Of a stretch of 64,000 nt of DNA, positions 8,812-17,216 are shown in pieces. The notes under the pieces were generated by a model that was not told the DNA's origin, made no database searches, and saw only the letters and a list, made by a program, of their open reading frames with translations. The DNA comes from Thermoleophilia bacterium SCSIO 60948 (GTDB lineage Bacteria; Actinomycetota; Thermoleophilia; Solirubrobacterales; 70-9): positions 620,001 to 684,000 of the forward strand of contig CP053031.1 in the NCBI GenBank assembly GCA_021496505.1. The letters run 5' to 3'. Made by a program: the position numbers and the translations under genes. Numbering within the stretch: position 1 is the stretch's first letter; each line of letters begins with the position of its first letter.

Positions 8812-9804
8812 ATGGAGGTCTGGCTGCACGCGTTCGCCTTTCCGGGGCGCGTCGAGGAGCGTGCCCGCTGGGCGGAGCGGACCGGATTCGACGGGATGCT
8901 CGTCGCCGACTCGCAGAACCTGACGGCGGACGTCTGGATGGAGCTCGCGCTCGCCGCCCGCGCGACCGCGCGGATCAAGCTCGGCACGGGGGTGACGAAC
9001 CCGGCGACGCGACACCCCGCCGTCACGGCGTCGGCCGCCGCGACGCTCCAAGCCGAGAGCGGCGGCCGCGCCGTGCTAGGCCTCGGTCGCGGCGATTCGG
9101 CGCTGGCCAAGATCGGCCGCGGGCCGGTGCACGTCGGCGAGCTCGAGTCGGCCGTCGTGCGGATCCAGGCCTTCCTGGCGGGTGAGAGCGCCGACCTCGA
9201 CGGCTTCGCCTCCCAGATCGCGTGGATCGCCTCTTCGCAGGCGCCGAAGGTGCCGCTGCACGTCGCGGCGACCGGCCCGCATGTGATCGGCCTCGCGGCG
9301 CGGCTCGCCGACGCGATCGAGCTCACCGTCGGCGCCGAGGTCGAACGGCTCCGGTGGGCTCTCGGCGTGGCTCGTGAGGCGGTCGCCGACCCGCCGCCGG
9401 TCGGAGCGTTCCTCAACGTCGGCGTCGCCGACGATGCGTCCGCGGCCCGTGACCTCGTCCGCGGCAGCACCGCGATCTTCGCTCGCTTCGCGACCGAGGG
9501 TGCGCCGGAGACCGGTCTGTCGACTGCGACGCGGGAGGGCGTCGAGGCGCTCGCGTCCGACTACGACGAGACCCGCCACGGCGAGGCCACCGCCCCGCAC
9601 GCCCGCGCGCTCGGCGACGAGTTCATCGATCGCTTCGCGGTCGCCGGCGAGCCGGACGAGGTCGCCGAGCGCCTGCGGGAGATCGCAGCGCTCGGCATCG
9701 GGCGGCTCGTTCTCGTCCCCGGCTCGCTCGATGCCGCTCCGGAGGCGATGGCGCGCTCGGACGAGCTGCTCGCGACCGAGGTGCTGCCCCGGCTTCGGAG
9801 CTGA
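8812..9804 (+). CDS. LLM-class flavin/F420-dependent oxidoreductase
   Basis: 330 aa luciferase-like TIM barrel. The patterns AERTGFDGMLVADSQN near residue 25, KLGTGVTNPATRHP near 60, and LGLGRGDSALAKIG near 90 match the F420-dependent methylene-H4MPT reductase-like branch used widely by actinobacteria. The product probably transfers hydride between F420H2 (or FMNH2) and an unknown substrate. A TAGAAC box just upstream and no ribosome site suggest a leaderless transcript. Confidence 0.85.
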   Translation: MEVWLHAFAFPGRVEERARWAERTGFDGMLVADSQNLTADVWMELALAARATARIKLGTGVTNPATRHPAVTASAAATLQAESGGRAVLGLGRGDSALAKIGRGPVHVGELESAVVRIQAFLAGESADLDGFASQIAWIASSQAPKVPLHVAATGPHVIGLAARLADAIELTVGAEVERLRWALGVAREAVADPPPVGAFLNVGVADDASAARDLVRGSTAIFARFATEGAPETGLSTATREGVEALASDYDETRHGEATAPHARALGDEFIDRFAVAGEPDEVAERLREIAALGIGRLVLVPGSLDAAPEAMARSDELLATEVLPRLRS

Positions 9805-9885
9805 GGCGCGCACGCGCCCCGACGCCCGGTGCACGATCCGCCGCGTTCGACTGGACCGCGGTCGCTCGGCGCGCTAGCTTCGGTC

Positions 9886-9930
9886 AGGGCCCGGTTCCTT
9901 TCCGGGTCCATCGAATCTGGAGAGGATTCC
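9886..9930 (+). promoter_or_regulatory. Leader with hairpin before homocysteine methyltransferase
   Basis: A TAGCTT box (near 9876) is followed by GGGCCCGG...CCGGGTCC, an inverted repeat able to form an RNA hairpin, and then GGAGAGG as the ribosome site. It may attenuate or stabilise the transcript. It is too short for a SAM riboswitch. Confidence 0.35.
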
Positions 9931-10884
9931 ATGGGTAGCACCGATGCATTGCCCCAGCTCGAGGCGGATCGTCTCTACCTGACCGACGGCGGGATCGAGA
10001 CCGTCCTGATCTTCCACGAGGGGGTCGACCTGCCGCTCTTCGCCGCCTTCGGGCTGCTCGGCGACGAAAGCGGCGAGCAGACCCTGAGGCGCTACTACGC
10101 CCCCTACCTCGAGCTCGCGCACGCGCGAGGTCTCGGCTTCGTCCTCGAGAGCCCGACCTGGCGCGCGAGCCCTCGCTGGGCGACGGAGCTCGGCTACGAC
10201 GCGGCGACGCTCGATCGCCTCAACCGCCGCGCGATCACCCTGCTCCAGGAGATCCGCGACGAGGCGAGCGACGCCGAGCAGGCGAGCCGGATCGTGATCA
10301 GCGGCTGCATCGGCCCGCGCGGCGACGGCTACGACCCCTCCGAGCGACTCGAGCCCGACCAGGCGCGCGCCTACCACGCGGTACAGATCGCGAGCTTCGC
10401 CGCCGCGGGCGCCGACATGGTCACCGCGATCACGATGACGCACGTCGAGGAGGCGATCGGTGTCGCCAACGCCGCGGCGGCGGCCGGGATCCCGTCGGCG
10501 ATCTCGTTCACGGTCGAGACCGACGGCCGCCTGCCGACGGGGCAGCCACTCGGCGAGGCGATCGAGCAGGTCGACGCCGCTACCGCTTCGGCGCCGGCCT
10601 ACTTCATGATCAACTGCGCCCACCCGAAGCACTTCGAGCCCGTCCTCGACACCCACGCCGCGTGGAGCCGCCGCATCCACGGCGTGCGTGCCAACGCCTC
10701 CGAGCTCAGCCACGCCGAGCTCGACGAGAGCGAGGAGCTCGATCCGGGCGATCCTGAAGACCTCGGCCGGCGCTACGCCGCGCTGCGCGAGATCCTCCCG
10801 GCGCTCAGCGTCGTCGGCGGCTGCTGCGGGACCGATCACCGCCACGTCGAGAAGATCCGCGACGCTCTGCTCGCCTCGGGCTGA
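9931..10884 (+). CDS. Homocysteine S-methyltransferase family protein
   Basis: 317 aa betaine-homocysteine/MetH-type methyltransferase barrel. LYLTDGGIETVLIF opens the barrel, a Cys in MINCAHP (near 226) and the pair in GGCCGTD (near 295) form the Zn site that activates the thiol. Expected to make methionine from homocysteine using a methyl donor such as S-methylmethionine or betaine. ATG 9931 is chosen for its GGAGAGG site; the frame extends upstream without homology. It is 16 nt ahead of the acetolactate decarboxylase gene. Confidence 0.88.
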   Translation: MGSTDALPQLEADRLYLTDGGIETVLIFHEGVDLPLFAAFGLLGDESGEQTLRRYYAPYLELAHARGLGFVLESPTWRASPRWATELGYDAATLDRLNRRAITLLQEIRDEASDAEQASRIVISGCIGPRGDGYDPSERLEPDQARAYHAVQIASFAAAGADMVTAITMTHVEEAIGVANAAAAAGIPSAISFTVETDGRLPTGQPLGEAIEQVDAATASAPAYFMINCAHPKHFEPVLDTHAAWSRRIHGVRANASELSHAELDESEELDPGDPEDLGRRYAALREILPALSVVGGCCGTDHRHVEKIRDALLASG

Positions 10885-10900
10885 TAGCTCTAGGCGGTGA

Positions 10901-11680
10901 ATGCTCGACGACCGACTGATCGCAAGCCTGCACCTGCGCGCTGAACGCCGCGACGGCGTCTCGGCGCGCGACCACGACGACGAGATCTTCCAGACCTCGA
11001 CGATCCAGGCGCTGCTCGACGGTCGCTTCGAGGGCGACCTCAGCTTCGCCGAGCTCGCCGGCCACGGCGACCTCGGCCTCGGCACGCTGAACGGTCTCGA
11101 CGGCGAGATGATCGCGATCGACGGTCGCTTCTTCCGCGCCGACGTGAACGGCGACGTGACCGAGATCGAGCCCTCGCGGCTGACCCCGTTCGCCGTCGTG
11201 ATCGGGTTCGAGCCGGTCGTCCGCGCCCGGCTCGCGGAGCCGCTCGACTTCGATGGCCTGAAGGCGTTCGTCGACGGTCTCGGCGCGCTCGACGAGGAGC
11301 ATCCGGCGTGCGCGATGCGGCTCGACGGCGAGTTCGAGCACCTCCACCTGCGCTCCGTCCCAAGCCAGGAGCCGCCCTACCCGTCCTTGCTCGAGGTGGC
11401 GGCCCATCAGAACGAGTTCGAGATCGCCGCGGCGAGCGGCAGCCTCGTCGGGTTCCGGTTCCCGGCCTGGGCGGAGGGCGTCGAGCTGGCCGGCTGGCAT
11501 CTGCACTTCATCGACGACGAGCGCCGCCGCGGCGGGCACGTGCTCGACGTCGTCGTGCGCTCGGGGGAGCTCGCGATCGACCCGTCCGAGGACCTGCACC
11601 TCGAGCTCCCGAGCGGGGTCGAGCTGCCGACGGACACCCTCGGGGGCAAGAGCTCGCAGGCGCTCCACGAGGCCGAGTGA
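10901..11680 (+). CDS. budA: Alpha-acetolactate decarboxylase
   Basis: 259 aa matching the family in length and landmarks: STIQALLDGRFEGDLSF near 26-42, GDLGLGTLNGLDGEMIAIDG near 52, and the metal-binding histidines in ELAGWHLHFIDD and GGHVLD near 195-213. Converts 2-acetolactate to acetoin and CO2, which diverts carbon from branched-chain amino acid synthesis to neutral products. No acetolactate synthase or butanediol dehydrogenase lies nearby. The next gene begins in a GTGA overlap with its stop. Confidence 0.9.
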   Translation: MLDDRLIASLHLRAERRDGVSARDHDDEIFQTSTIQALLDGRFEGDLSFAELAGHGDLGLGTLNGLDGEMIAIDGRFFRADVNGDVTEIEPSRLTPFAVVIGFEPVVRARLAEPLDFDGLKAFVDGLGALDEEHPACAMRLDGEFEHLHLRSVPSQEPPYPSLLEVAAHQNEFEIAAASGSLVGFRFPAWAEGVELAGWHLHFIDDERRRGGHVLDVVVRSGELAIDPSEDLHLELPSGVELPTDTLGGKSSQALHEAE

Positions 11681-13206
11681 CCCGCGCCCGGCTGCTGCGG
11701 GGCGCGGCGACGCTCGCGGCCGCCTGCGTGGTCGCGGTCGCCGGGCTGCTGCTCGGCGCGCGCCTCGGCGGTCCGTCCGAGGTCGAGACGGAGCTCGGGC
11801 GGGTGTCGCTCGAGGCGCGTCCATCGGTCTCCGGGGTGATCGACGCCTACGTGCCGATCGCCGACTGGGGCGTGCGCGCCGAGAGCTTCGACGCGCCCGT
11901 CGAGTTGAAGGCCGAGATCCGCGCGATCGACCGCTCCGGCGCGATCGGGATCGCGGGCGGTGACGCCGGTTCGCTCGACGCGGCGGTGGCCGCGCTCGGC
12001 GATGGAGCGCGAACGGAGCTCGTCCGCGCGGCGTTGTTCGGGGTCGGAGGGGTGGCGGCGCTCGCGCTGGTCGTCTTCGGCATCTGGCGCCGGCCGCTGA
12101 TCCCGTTGCTGTCGATCGGCGTCGGTGTCGTACTCGCCGGGGGAGGACTGGCGGCGGCCGCGGTCAGCTACGACGAGCGCTCCTTCTCCGAACCCCGGTT
12201 CTACGGCCGCGGTCAGGAGCTCGCGCAGTTGATCGACTTCTTCGAGCGCCAGCAGGGCAACGAGCGCTACACGTCGACCTTCGACGGAGCGCTGACGAAC
12301 TTCTCGGCCTATCTGTCGGGAGGGTCGAACCCCGGCGACGGCCCGGGGCTCGGCGTCGTCTTCGGCTCGGATCTCCACAACAACCCGCTCCCGCTGCCGA
12401 CGCTGCGCGAGTTCGCGGCCGGCAAGCCCGTCCTGCTGGCCGGCGACTTCGGCATCGATGGCAACGAGGCCGAGGCGCGGGCGCTCGCGCCCCGGCTCGC
12501 GGAGGTCGGCGACGACGTCCTGGCGGTCTCGGGGAACCACGACTCCGCGGGCCTCATGTCGGCGCTCGCGCGCTCGGGGATCACGGTCCTGACGAGCGAC
12601 GGCGTGTTACGGCCCAACGGCAAGCCGGGCCGCCGCCAGCTCGTCCGTGTCGACGGTCTCGTGATCGCCGGATTCTCCGATCCGCTCGAGTGGCAGGGGC
12701 CGGACCCGGATTCGCCCGAGCGCGTCTTCTCGTTCCCTGAGCTCGAGAACGGGGAGGAGCTCGAGGCCGAGGCCCGCGAGGAGGTCGTCGCCTGGTTCGA
12801 GGGTCTGCCGCGACGGCCCGACATCGCGATGGTCCATCAGAACGAGCTCGCCTCCCACCTCGCGGCGACGCTCGCGGAAGCCGGCGATGGTCAGCCGCTG
12901 ACGATCGTCACCGGTCACAACCACCGCCAGTCGGTCGATCGCTTCGGCGCCGACGGAGAGATCGTCGTCGTCAACGGTGGCACGCTCGGCGCCGGCGGGT
13001 TCCTGCGCTTGGGTCAGGAGTCGCTTGGCCTCGGCCAGCTCCACCTGCCGGCGGGCTCGACCGAACCCGACTGGGTCGACCTGATCCGCGTCGAGCCGCT
13101 CTCGGGACAGGCCGAGGCCGGGCGCGCGGTGCTCGACGTCATCTGCCCGCCCGGCGAGGCGAGCGACGATCCCGCGGTGCCCTGCGAGTACGAGCCCGAG
13201 GGCTGA
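11677..13206 (+). CDS. Membrane-anchored metallophosphoesterase
   Basis: 509 aa from GTG 11677, which overlaps the upstream stop. The first 160 residues hold one N-terminal and two further hydrophobic helices. The rest is a calcineurin-like phosphoesterase: GSDLHNN (in place of GDxH), LLAGDFGIDGN, VSGNHDS, and VTGHNHRQS give the metal ligands in the expected order. Probably faces outward. Substrate unknown. Coupling to acetolactate decarboxylase is probably incidental. Confidence 0.85.
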   Translation: MTRARLLRGAATLAAACVVAVAGLLLGARLGGPSEVETELGRVSLEARPSVSGVIDAYVPIADWGVRAESFDAPVELKAEIRAIDRSGAIGIAGGDAGSLDAAVAALGDGARTELVRAALFGVGGVAALALVVFGIWRRPLIPLLSIGVGVVLAGGGLAAAAVSYDERSFSEPRFYGRGQELAQLIDFFERQQGNERYTSTFDGALTNFSAYLSGGSNPGDGPGLGVVFGSDLHNNPLPLPTLREFAAGKPVLLAGDFGIDGNEAEARALAPRLAEVGDDVLAVSGNHDSAGLMSALARSGITVLTSDGVLRPNGKPGRRQLVRVDGLVIAGFSDPLEWQGPDPDSPERVFSFPELENGEELEAEAREEVVAWFEGLPRRPDIAMVHQNELASHLAATLAEAGDGQPLTIVTGHNHRQSVDRFGADGEIVVVNGGTLGAGGFLRLGQESLGLGQLHLPAGSTEPDWVDLIRVEPLSGQAEAGRAVLDVICPPGEASDDPAVPCEYEPEG

Positions 13207-13283
13207 CGGCGACTCCCAGCTTGACGGCACGCTCTCGCGACGCTTAGATCGCCCCGACGTATCGACCTGAACCGGGGGATCTC

Positions 13284-13679
13284 TTGAAGCGTCGAATCAC
13301 GACGATCGCGGTTGCGCTCTGCGCCTCGCTCGCCTTTACCGCGGCCGCCGACGCGGCTACGAACCCATCGCAGATCGGCGGCGTCAGGTTCGATCAACCG
13401 GACAACCGGACGATCGTGATCGGCAACGTCGGCTCGCCGGCCAAGAAGTGCGAGGCGCGCCGAACCGTCGTGCTGTTCGCCCGCGATCTCAATGGCGACA
13501 CTTCGGAGCTCGGCACGGACAAGACGAGCGACAACGGTGGCTTCTTCTTCCGCGCCACGCTCCCCGAGGACCTCGACGAGGTCTTCGTGTTCACCCCTCC
13601 GAAGAAGGTCTCCAGGCGCCTCCGGTGCGCTGCGGCCAACGGTCCCGTGTCCACGGTCGACACGAATCCGAATGACTGA
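13284..13679 (+). CDS. Small secreted protein, paralogue A of a tandem family
   Basis: 131 aa, start with TTG-GGG-like weak site. Signal peptide of about 25 residues ending in AAADA. The mature part has two Cys (KKCEARRTVVLF and RLRCAA) about 55 residues apart, with the pattern TSDNGGFFFRA between them. The same layout (C-x3-R-V-x-L ... NGG-F ... R-x-L-x-C) recurs in the next two genes and at the right edge of the window. Likely an extracytoplasmic beta-sandwich with one disulphide; function unknown. Confidence 0.7.
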   Translation: MKRRITTIAVALCASLAFTAAADAATNPSQIGGVRFDQPDNRTIVIGNVGSPAKKCEARRTVVLFARDLNGDTSELGTDKTSDNGGFFFRATLPEDLDEVFVFTPPKKVSRRLRCAAANGPVSTVDTNPND

Positions 13680-14088
13680 CCCGTCGCGATCGACGAAGAC
13701 CCCGTCGATACGACGCCTCGGCATCTGCGCGGTCGCGATCCTCTCCACGCTCGTCCTCGCCGCGCCCGCCCAGGCGGCGACGAAGGCGACCGAGGTCAGC
13801 GGGATTTCGCTCGATGTGAACGGGGGTGCGGGGTCGAACGTCTTCGGGAGCGTCTTCTCCGAGGCCGATCGCTGCGTGCGAGGGCGCAAGGTGATCCTGC
13901 AGGCGGTCCTCGCCGGTGGCGAGATCCGCAACATGGGGCACGACAAGGCCTCGAAGAACGGCGCGGTCAATGTCGGGGTCCCCAATGACCCGGCTGGCAT
14001 CGACCACTACGAGCTGCTCGCCCCGAAGACCAAACCGAGCCGCAAGCTCACCTGCCGTGCGGCGCGCGGGCCGGTACTGCCGGCCTGA
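13672..14088 (+). CDS. Small secreted protein, paralogue B of the tandem family
   Basis: 138 aa from ATG 13672, overlapping the end of paralogue A by 8 nt, so co-translated. Signal peptide ending in APAQAA. Mature part carries DRCVRGRKVILQ and RKLTCRAARGPV, the same two Cys as paralogue A, and KNGAVNV in place of NGGFFF. Family function unknown. Confidence 0.65.
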   Translation: MTDPSRSTKTPSIRRLGICAVAILSTLVLAAPAQAATKATEVSGISLDVNGGAGSNVFGSVFSEADRCVRGRKVILQAVLAGGEIRNMGHDKASKNGAVNVGVPNDPAGIDHYELLAPKTKPSRKLTCRAARGPVLPA

Positions 14089-14138
14089 TGCACCGATCCG
14101 AAGCCGAACAGAGAACGACGTCGTTGATGGGAGTGCGC

Positions 14139-14522
14139 ATGAAGAAGGTCCGTTTTGGTTTGGCGCTGGCGCTGCTGGCGTCGCTCGCGATCACGGGGAG
14201 CGCGTCCGGCGCGACGAAGGAATCGAGCATCTTCGCCTACGGCTACGAGGGTCAGAACGAGACGGTCGCTGCCCTCGGTGTGGTTCGCTCGGACTCGAGC
14301 CGCTGCGAGGCGAGCCGCAGGGTCGCGCTGGTGGCCGAGCGCGACGGCGACGACAAGCTCGTGGGCACCGACGTGACCAGCCGCAACGGCGGGTTCTTCA
14401 TCCAGGGGCGCGTTCCCGCCGATGCGACGAACCTCCTCGTCGCGGTGAAGGGGAAGCGGATCTCGAAGCGCCTCAACTGCGGGCGGGCGGCCAGCGAGGT
14501 CCAGCCCGGCGGCGGCGTCTGA
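14139..14522 (+). CDS. Small secreted protein, paralogue C of the tandem family
   Basis: 127 aa from ATG 14139, chosen because GGGAG precedes it; earlier in-frame starts exist. Signal peptide ends ASGA. The mature part has SSRCEASRRVALV, SRNGGFFIQG and KRLNCGRA, aligning with paralogues A and B. The region KESSIFAYGYEG aligns with the segment that contains an in-frame TGA in the fourth paralogue at 63785. Confidence 0.7.
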   Translation: MKKVRFGLALALLASLAITGSASGATKESSIFAYGYEGQNETVAALGVVRSDSSRCEASRRVALVAERDGDDKLVGTDVTSRNGGFFIQGRVPADATNLLVAVKGKRISKRLNCGRAASEVQPGGGV

Positions 14523-14592
14523 GGCGCTCCGACGCCGGCTTCGCGAGAGCAGGACCGCCCGGCGCTTCGAGCGCCGGGCGGGATGCTCGTCC

Positions 14593-16092
14593 TTACTCGT
14601 CGATCCAGTCGAGGGTTCGCGAGACGGCCTTCTTCCACATCGCGAACTCGGCGTCGCGCGTCTCGGAGTCCATCTGCGGCTCCCAGCGCTTGTCCTCGGC
14701 CCAGCGCTCGCGGATCTCGTCCTGGCTCTCCCAGAACCCGGTCGCGAGTCCGGCCGCGTAGGCGGCGCCGAGCGCGGTCGTCTCGGTGACGACCGGTCGG
14801 ATCACCGGCACGTCGAGGACATCGGCCTGGAACTGCATCAGCGTGTCGTTGGCGGTCATCCCGCCGTCGACTCGCAGCTCCGAGAACGGGACGTCGGCGA
14901 CGTCGTTGGCCGCGTCGACGACCTCCTTCGACTGCCACGCCGCCGCCTCGATCGCCGCCCGTGCGATGTGGCCCTGGTTGGCGTACGCCGTCAGCCCGAA
15001 GATCGCGCCGCGGGCGTCGTCGCGCCAGTGCGGGGCGAACAGGCCCGAGAACGCCGGCACGAAGTAGACGCCGCCGTTGTCGTCGACGGTGTCGGCGAGC
15101 TCCTCGACCGAGGGCGCGTCGGGAATGATCTTGAGCCGGTCTCGCAGCCACTGGATCAGCGCGCCGGTCACCGCGATCGAACCCTCGAGCACGTACTGCG
15201 CCGGGCCGTCGCCGAGCTTGTAGCCGAGCGTCGTCAGCAGCTTCTCGGTCCGCACGACCTCCTCGCCGGTGTTGACGAGCAGGAACGAGCCCGTGCCGTA
15301 GGTGTTCTTCGCGTCGCCCTTGTCGAAGCACGCCTGCCCGAACAGCGCGGCCTGCTGGTCGCCGAGGATCCCCGACACCGGGCGCCCTCCGATCGCGGTA
15401 CCGGCCGCGTCGCCGTAGTGCTCGGACGAGGAGCGGATCTCGGGCAGCATCGACTCGGGGACGCCCATCAGGTCGAGGCTCGCCTGGTTCCACTCGAGCG
15501 TCTCGAGGTTCATCAGCATCGTCCGCGATGCGTTCGTCACGTCGGTCGCGTGGACGCCGCCGTTGGTGCCGCCGGTGAGGTTCCAGAGCACCCAGGTATC
15601 CATGTTCCCGAACATCAGCTCGCCGTTCTCGGCCCGCTCGCGAGCGCCCTCGACGTTGTCGAGGATCCACGAGATCTTCGGGCCCGAGAAGTAGGTCGAC
15701 AGCGGCAGGCCGACGTCGTCGCGTAGCCGGTCGACCCCCTCGTCGCCCGCGAACTCGCGCACCAGACCCGAGGTCCGTGTGTCCTGCCAGACGATCGCGT
15801 TGTGGATCGGCTCGCCGGTCTCGCGGTCCCAGACCACGGCGGTCTCGCGCTGGTTCGTGATCCCAACCGCCTCGATGTCGTCGGCCTCGGCGCCCGATGA
15901 GGCCATCGCACCGCCGATCACCTCGCGCGTCCGGGTCCAGATCTCCTTCGCGTCGTGTTCGACCCAGCCCGCCTTCGGCGTGATCTGCTCGTGCTCGCGC
16001 TGGTCGATCTGGACTATCTGCCCGTCCTTGTCGAACAGGATGAAGCGCGAGCTCGTGGTGCCCTGGTCGATCGCGCCGACGTACTTGGCCAT
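14593..16092 (-). CDS. glpK: Glycerol kinase
   Basis: 499 aa, the usual length. FGGY-kinase signatures are clear: [15 protein letters not shown] at the N terminus, [13 protein letters not shown] near 255, [11 protein letters not shown] near 275 and [15 protein letters not shown] near 415. Phosphorylates glycerol with ATP to sn-glycerol 3-phosphate in the cytoplasm. ATG 16092 has an AGGAGGG site. It lies 7 nt after glpF, so the two form an operon that couples uptake to trapping, and is divergent from the glycerol-3-phosphate dehydrogenase gene. Confidence 0.96.
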   Translation of the reverse strand: MAKYVGAIDQGTTSSRFILFDKDGQIVQIDQREHEQITPKAGWVEHDAKEIWTRTREVIGGAMASSGAEADDIEAVGITNQRETAVVWDRETGEPIHNAIVWQDTRTSGLVREFAGDEGVDRLRDDVGLPLSTYFSGPKISWILDNVEGARERAENGELMFGNMDTWVLWNLTGGTNGGVHATDVTNASRTMLMNLETLEWNQASLDLMGVPESMLPEIRSSSEHYGDAAGTAIGGRPVSGILGDQQAALFGQACFDKGDAKNTYGTGSFLLVNTGEEVVRTEKLLTTLGYKLGDGPAQYVLEGSIAVTGALIQWLRDRLKIIPDAPSVEELADTVDDNGGVYFVPAFSGLFAPHWRDDARGAIFGLTAYANQGHIARAAIEAAAWQSKEVVDAANDVADVPFSELRVDGGMTANDTLMQFQADVLDVPVIRPVVTETTALGAAYAAGLATGFWESQDEIRERWAEDKRWEPQMDSETRDAEFAMWKKAVSRTLDWIDE

Positions 16093-16099
16093 GATTTCC

Positions 16100-17044
16100 C
16101 TAGCCCTCCTTGTTTTCGATGGTCGTGCGTCCCTGCGGTTTGTCGATCACGTCCTCGCCCTGCTCGACCATCTCCGGGTCGGGCTTGGCGCCGCGCGCGA
16201 TGAGCACGTTGCGGATGCCGAGGTCGTAGATGAACGCGCCTATCGCGCCGCCCAGCAGAGGCCCGACTATCGGGATCCAGAAGTAGGCGTTCGTCGCCGT
16301 CGACGTCCCGGGCAACGCGTTCTCCCCCCAGCCGGCGAAGAAGGCGAGCAGTCGCGGCCCGAAGTCACGCGCCGGGTTGATCGCATAGCCGGCGTTGGCG
16401 CCGAACGACATCCCGATCGCGACGACGATGAAGCCGACGATCAGCGGCGCGAGGTTGGACTTGACCGGAGCGTTGAACTCGTCGGTGACCGCGAACACGA
16501 ACATGACGAGGAACGCGGTGCCGATCACCTGATCGGCAAACGGCCCGAACCACGAGTCGAAGTAGGGGGCGGGGGCGGTCCCGAAGATCCCGAACGTGTT
16601 CGCGCCGTCGGGGCCGGAGCGCGATCCGAAGTCCATCGCGGTATCGAGGCTCGAGATCGCGTCGTGGTAGTTGAAGTAGACGAGGGCGGCGCCGAGGAAG
16701 GCGCCGAGCACCTGAGCGCCCCAGTAGGGCGCGACCTTCGACCACGGGAACTTGCGGCGCAGCGCCTGCGCGAGCGTGATCGCCGGGTTAATGTGGGCGC
16801 CCGATATGCCGCCGGCCACGTAGACCGCGAAGGCGACGGCGAATCCCCAGCCGAAGGCGATCAGCAGCCAGTCACCCGATGCGAGGAACGCGTCCGGTCC
16901 GCGACCGGACTGGTTGAGGGCCGCGACGCTCATCGCGACCACACCGCAGCCGAACGAGATCAGGACGAACGTGCCGAGAAGCTCGGCCACGAGCTCGCCC
17001 ATAGTGCCCTGCTGCCAGCGCCAGCGTCTCGTGCCGTCGCCCAT
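16100..17044 (-). CDS. glpF: Aquaglyceroporin (MIP family glycerol facilitator)
   Basis: 314 aa with six transmembrane helices and both NPA boxes: [12 protein letters not shown] near 85 and [13 protein letters not shown] near 222. The Asp after the second NPAR is the glycerol-facilitator hallmark, in contrast to strict water channels. Longer than E. coli GlpF because of an extended loop near 130-165 and a charged C-terminal tail. Strong AAGGAGGT site before ATG 17044. First gene of glpF-glpK. Confidence 0.93.
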   Translation of the reverse strand: MGDGTRRWRWQQGTMGELVAELLGTFVLISFGCGVVAMSVAALNQSGRGPDAFLASGDWLLIAFGWGFAVAFAVYVAGGISGAHINPAITLAQALRRKFPWSKVAPYWGAQVLGAFLGAALVYFNYHDAISSLDTAMDFGSRSGPDGANTFGIFGTAPAPYFDSWFGPFADQVIGTAFLVMFVFAVTDEFNAPVKSNLAPLIVGFIVVAIGMSFGANAGYAINPARDFGPRLLAFFAGWGENALPGTSTATNAYFWIPIVGPLLGGAIGAFIYDLGIRNVLIARGAKPDPEMVEQGEDVIDKPQGRTTIENKEG

Positions 17045-17216
17045 GAGGACCTCCTTCTCCCAGTGTCTCCCCGGCCACCCCCGGCGACATCGATCGCCCC
17101 GGCCGCTGGCGGACCTTACTCCTGACCGTTCGACGTTTCAGGCTGCGGTGTCTGATTCGCCGCGCGCTCGACCCGGGCTTGTCTGCGGCGCGAACGCAGG
17201 AGTAGCCTCAGCGGTG
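17045..17216. promoter_or_regulatory. Divergent glpFK / glpD promoter region
   Basis: A 172-nt gap separates the divergent glycerol genes and must hold both promoters, presumably under one regulator. No convincing operator palindrome was recognised. AGGAG near 17198 may serve the dehydrogenase. Confidence 0.5.

Noticed and set aside
9886-9930. SAM riboswitch before the homocysteine methyltransferase
   Set aside because: Only about 45 nt with one hairpin; none of the conserved cores of known SAM riboswitches are visible.
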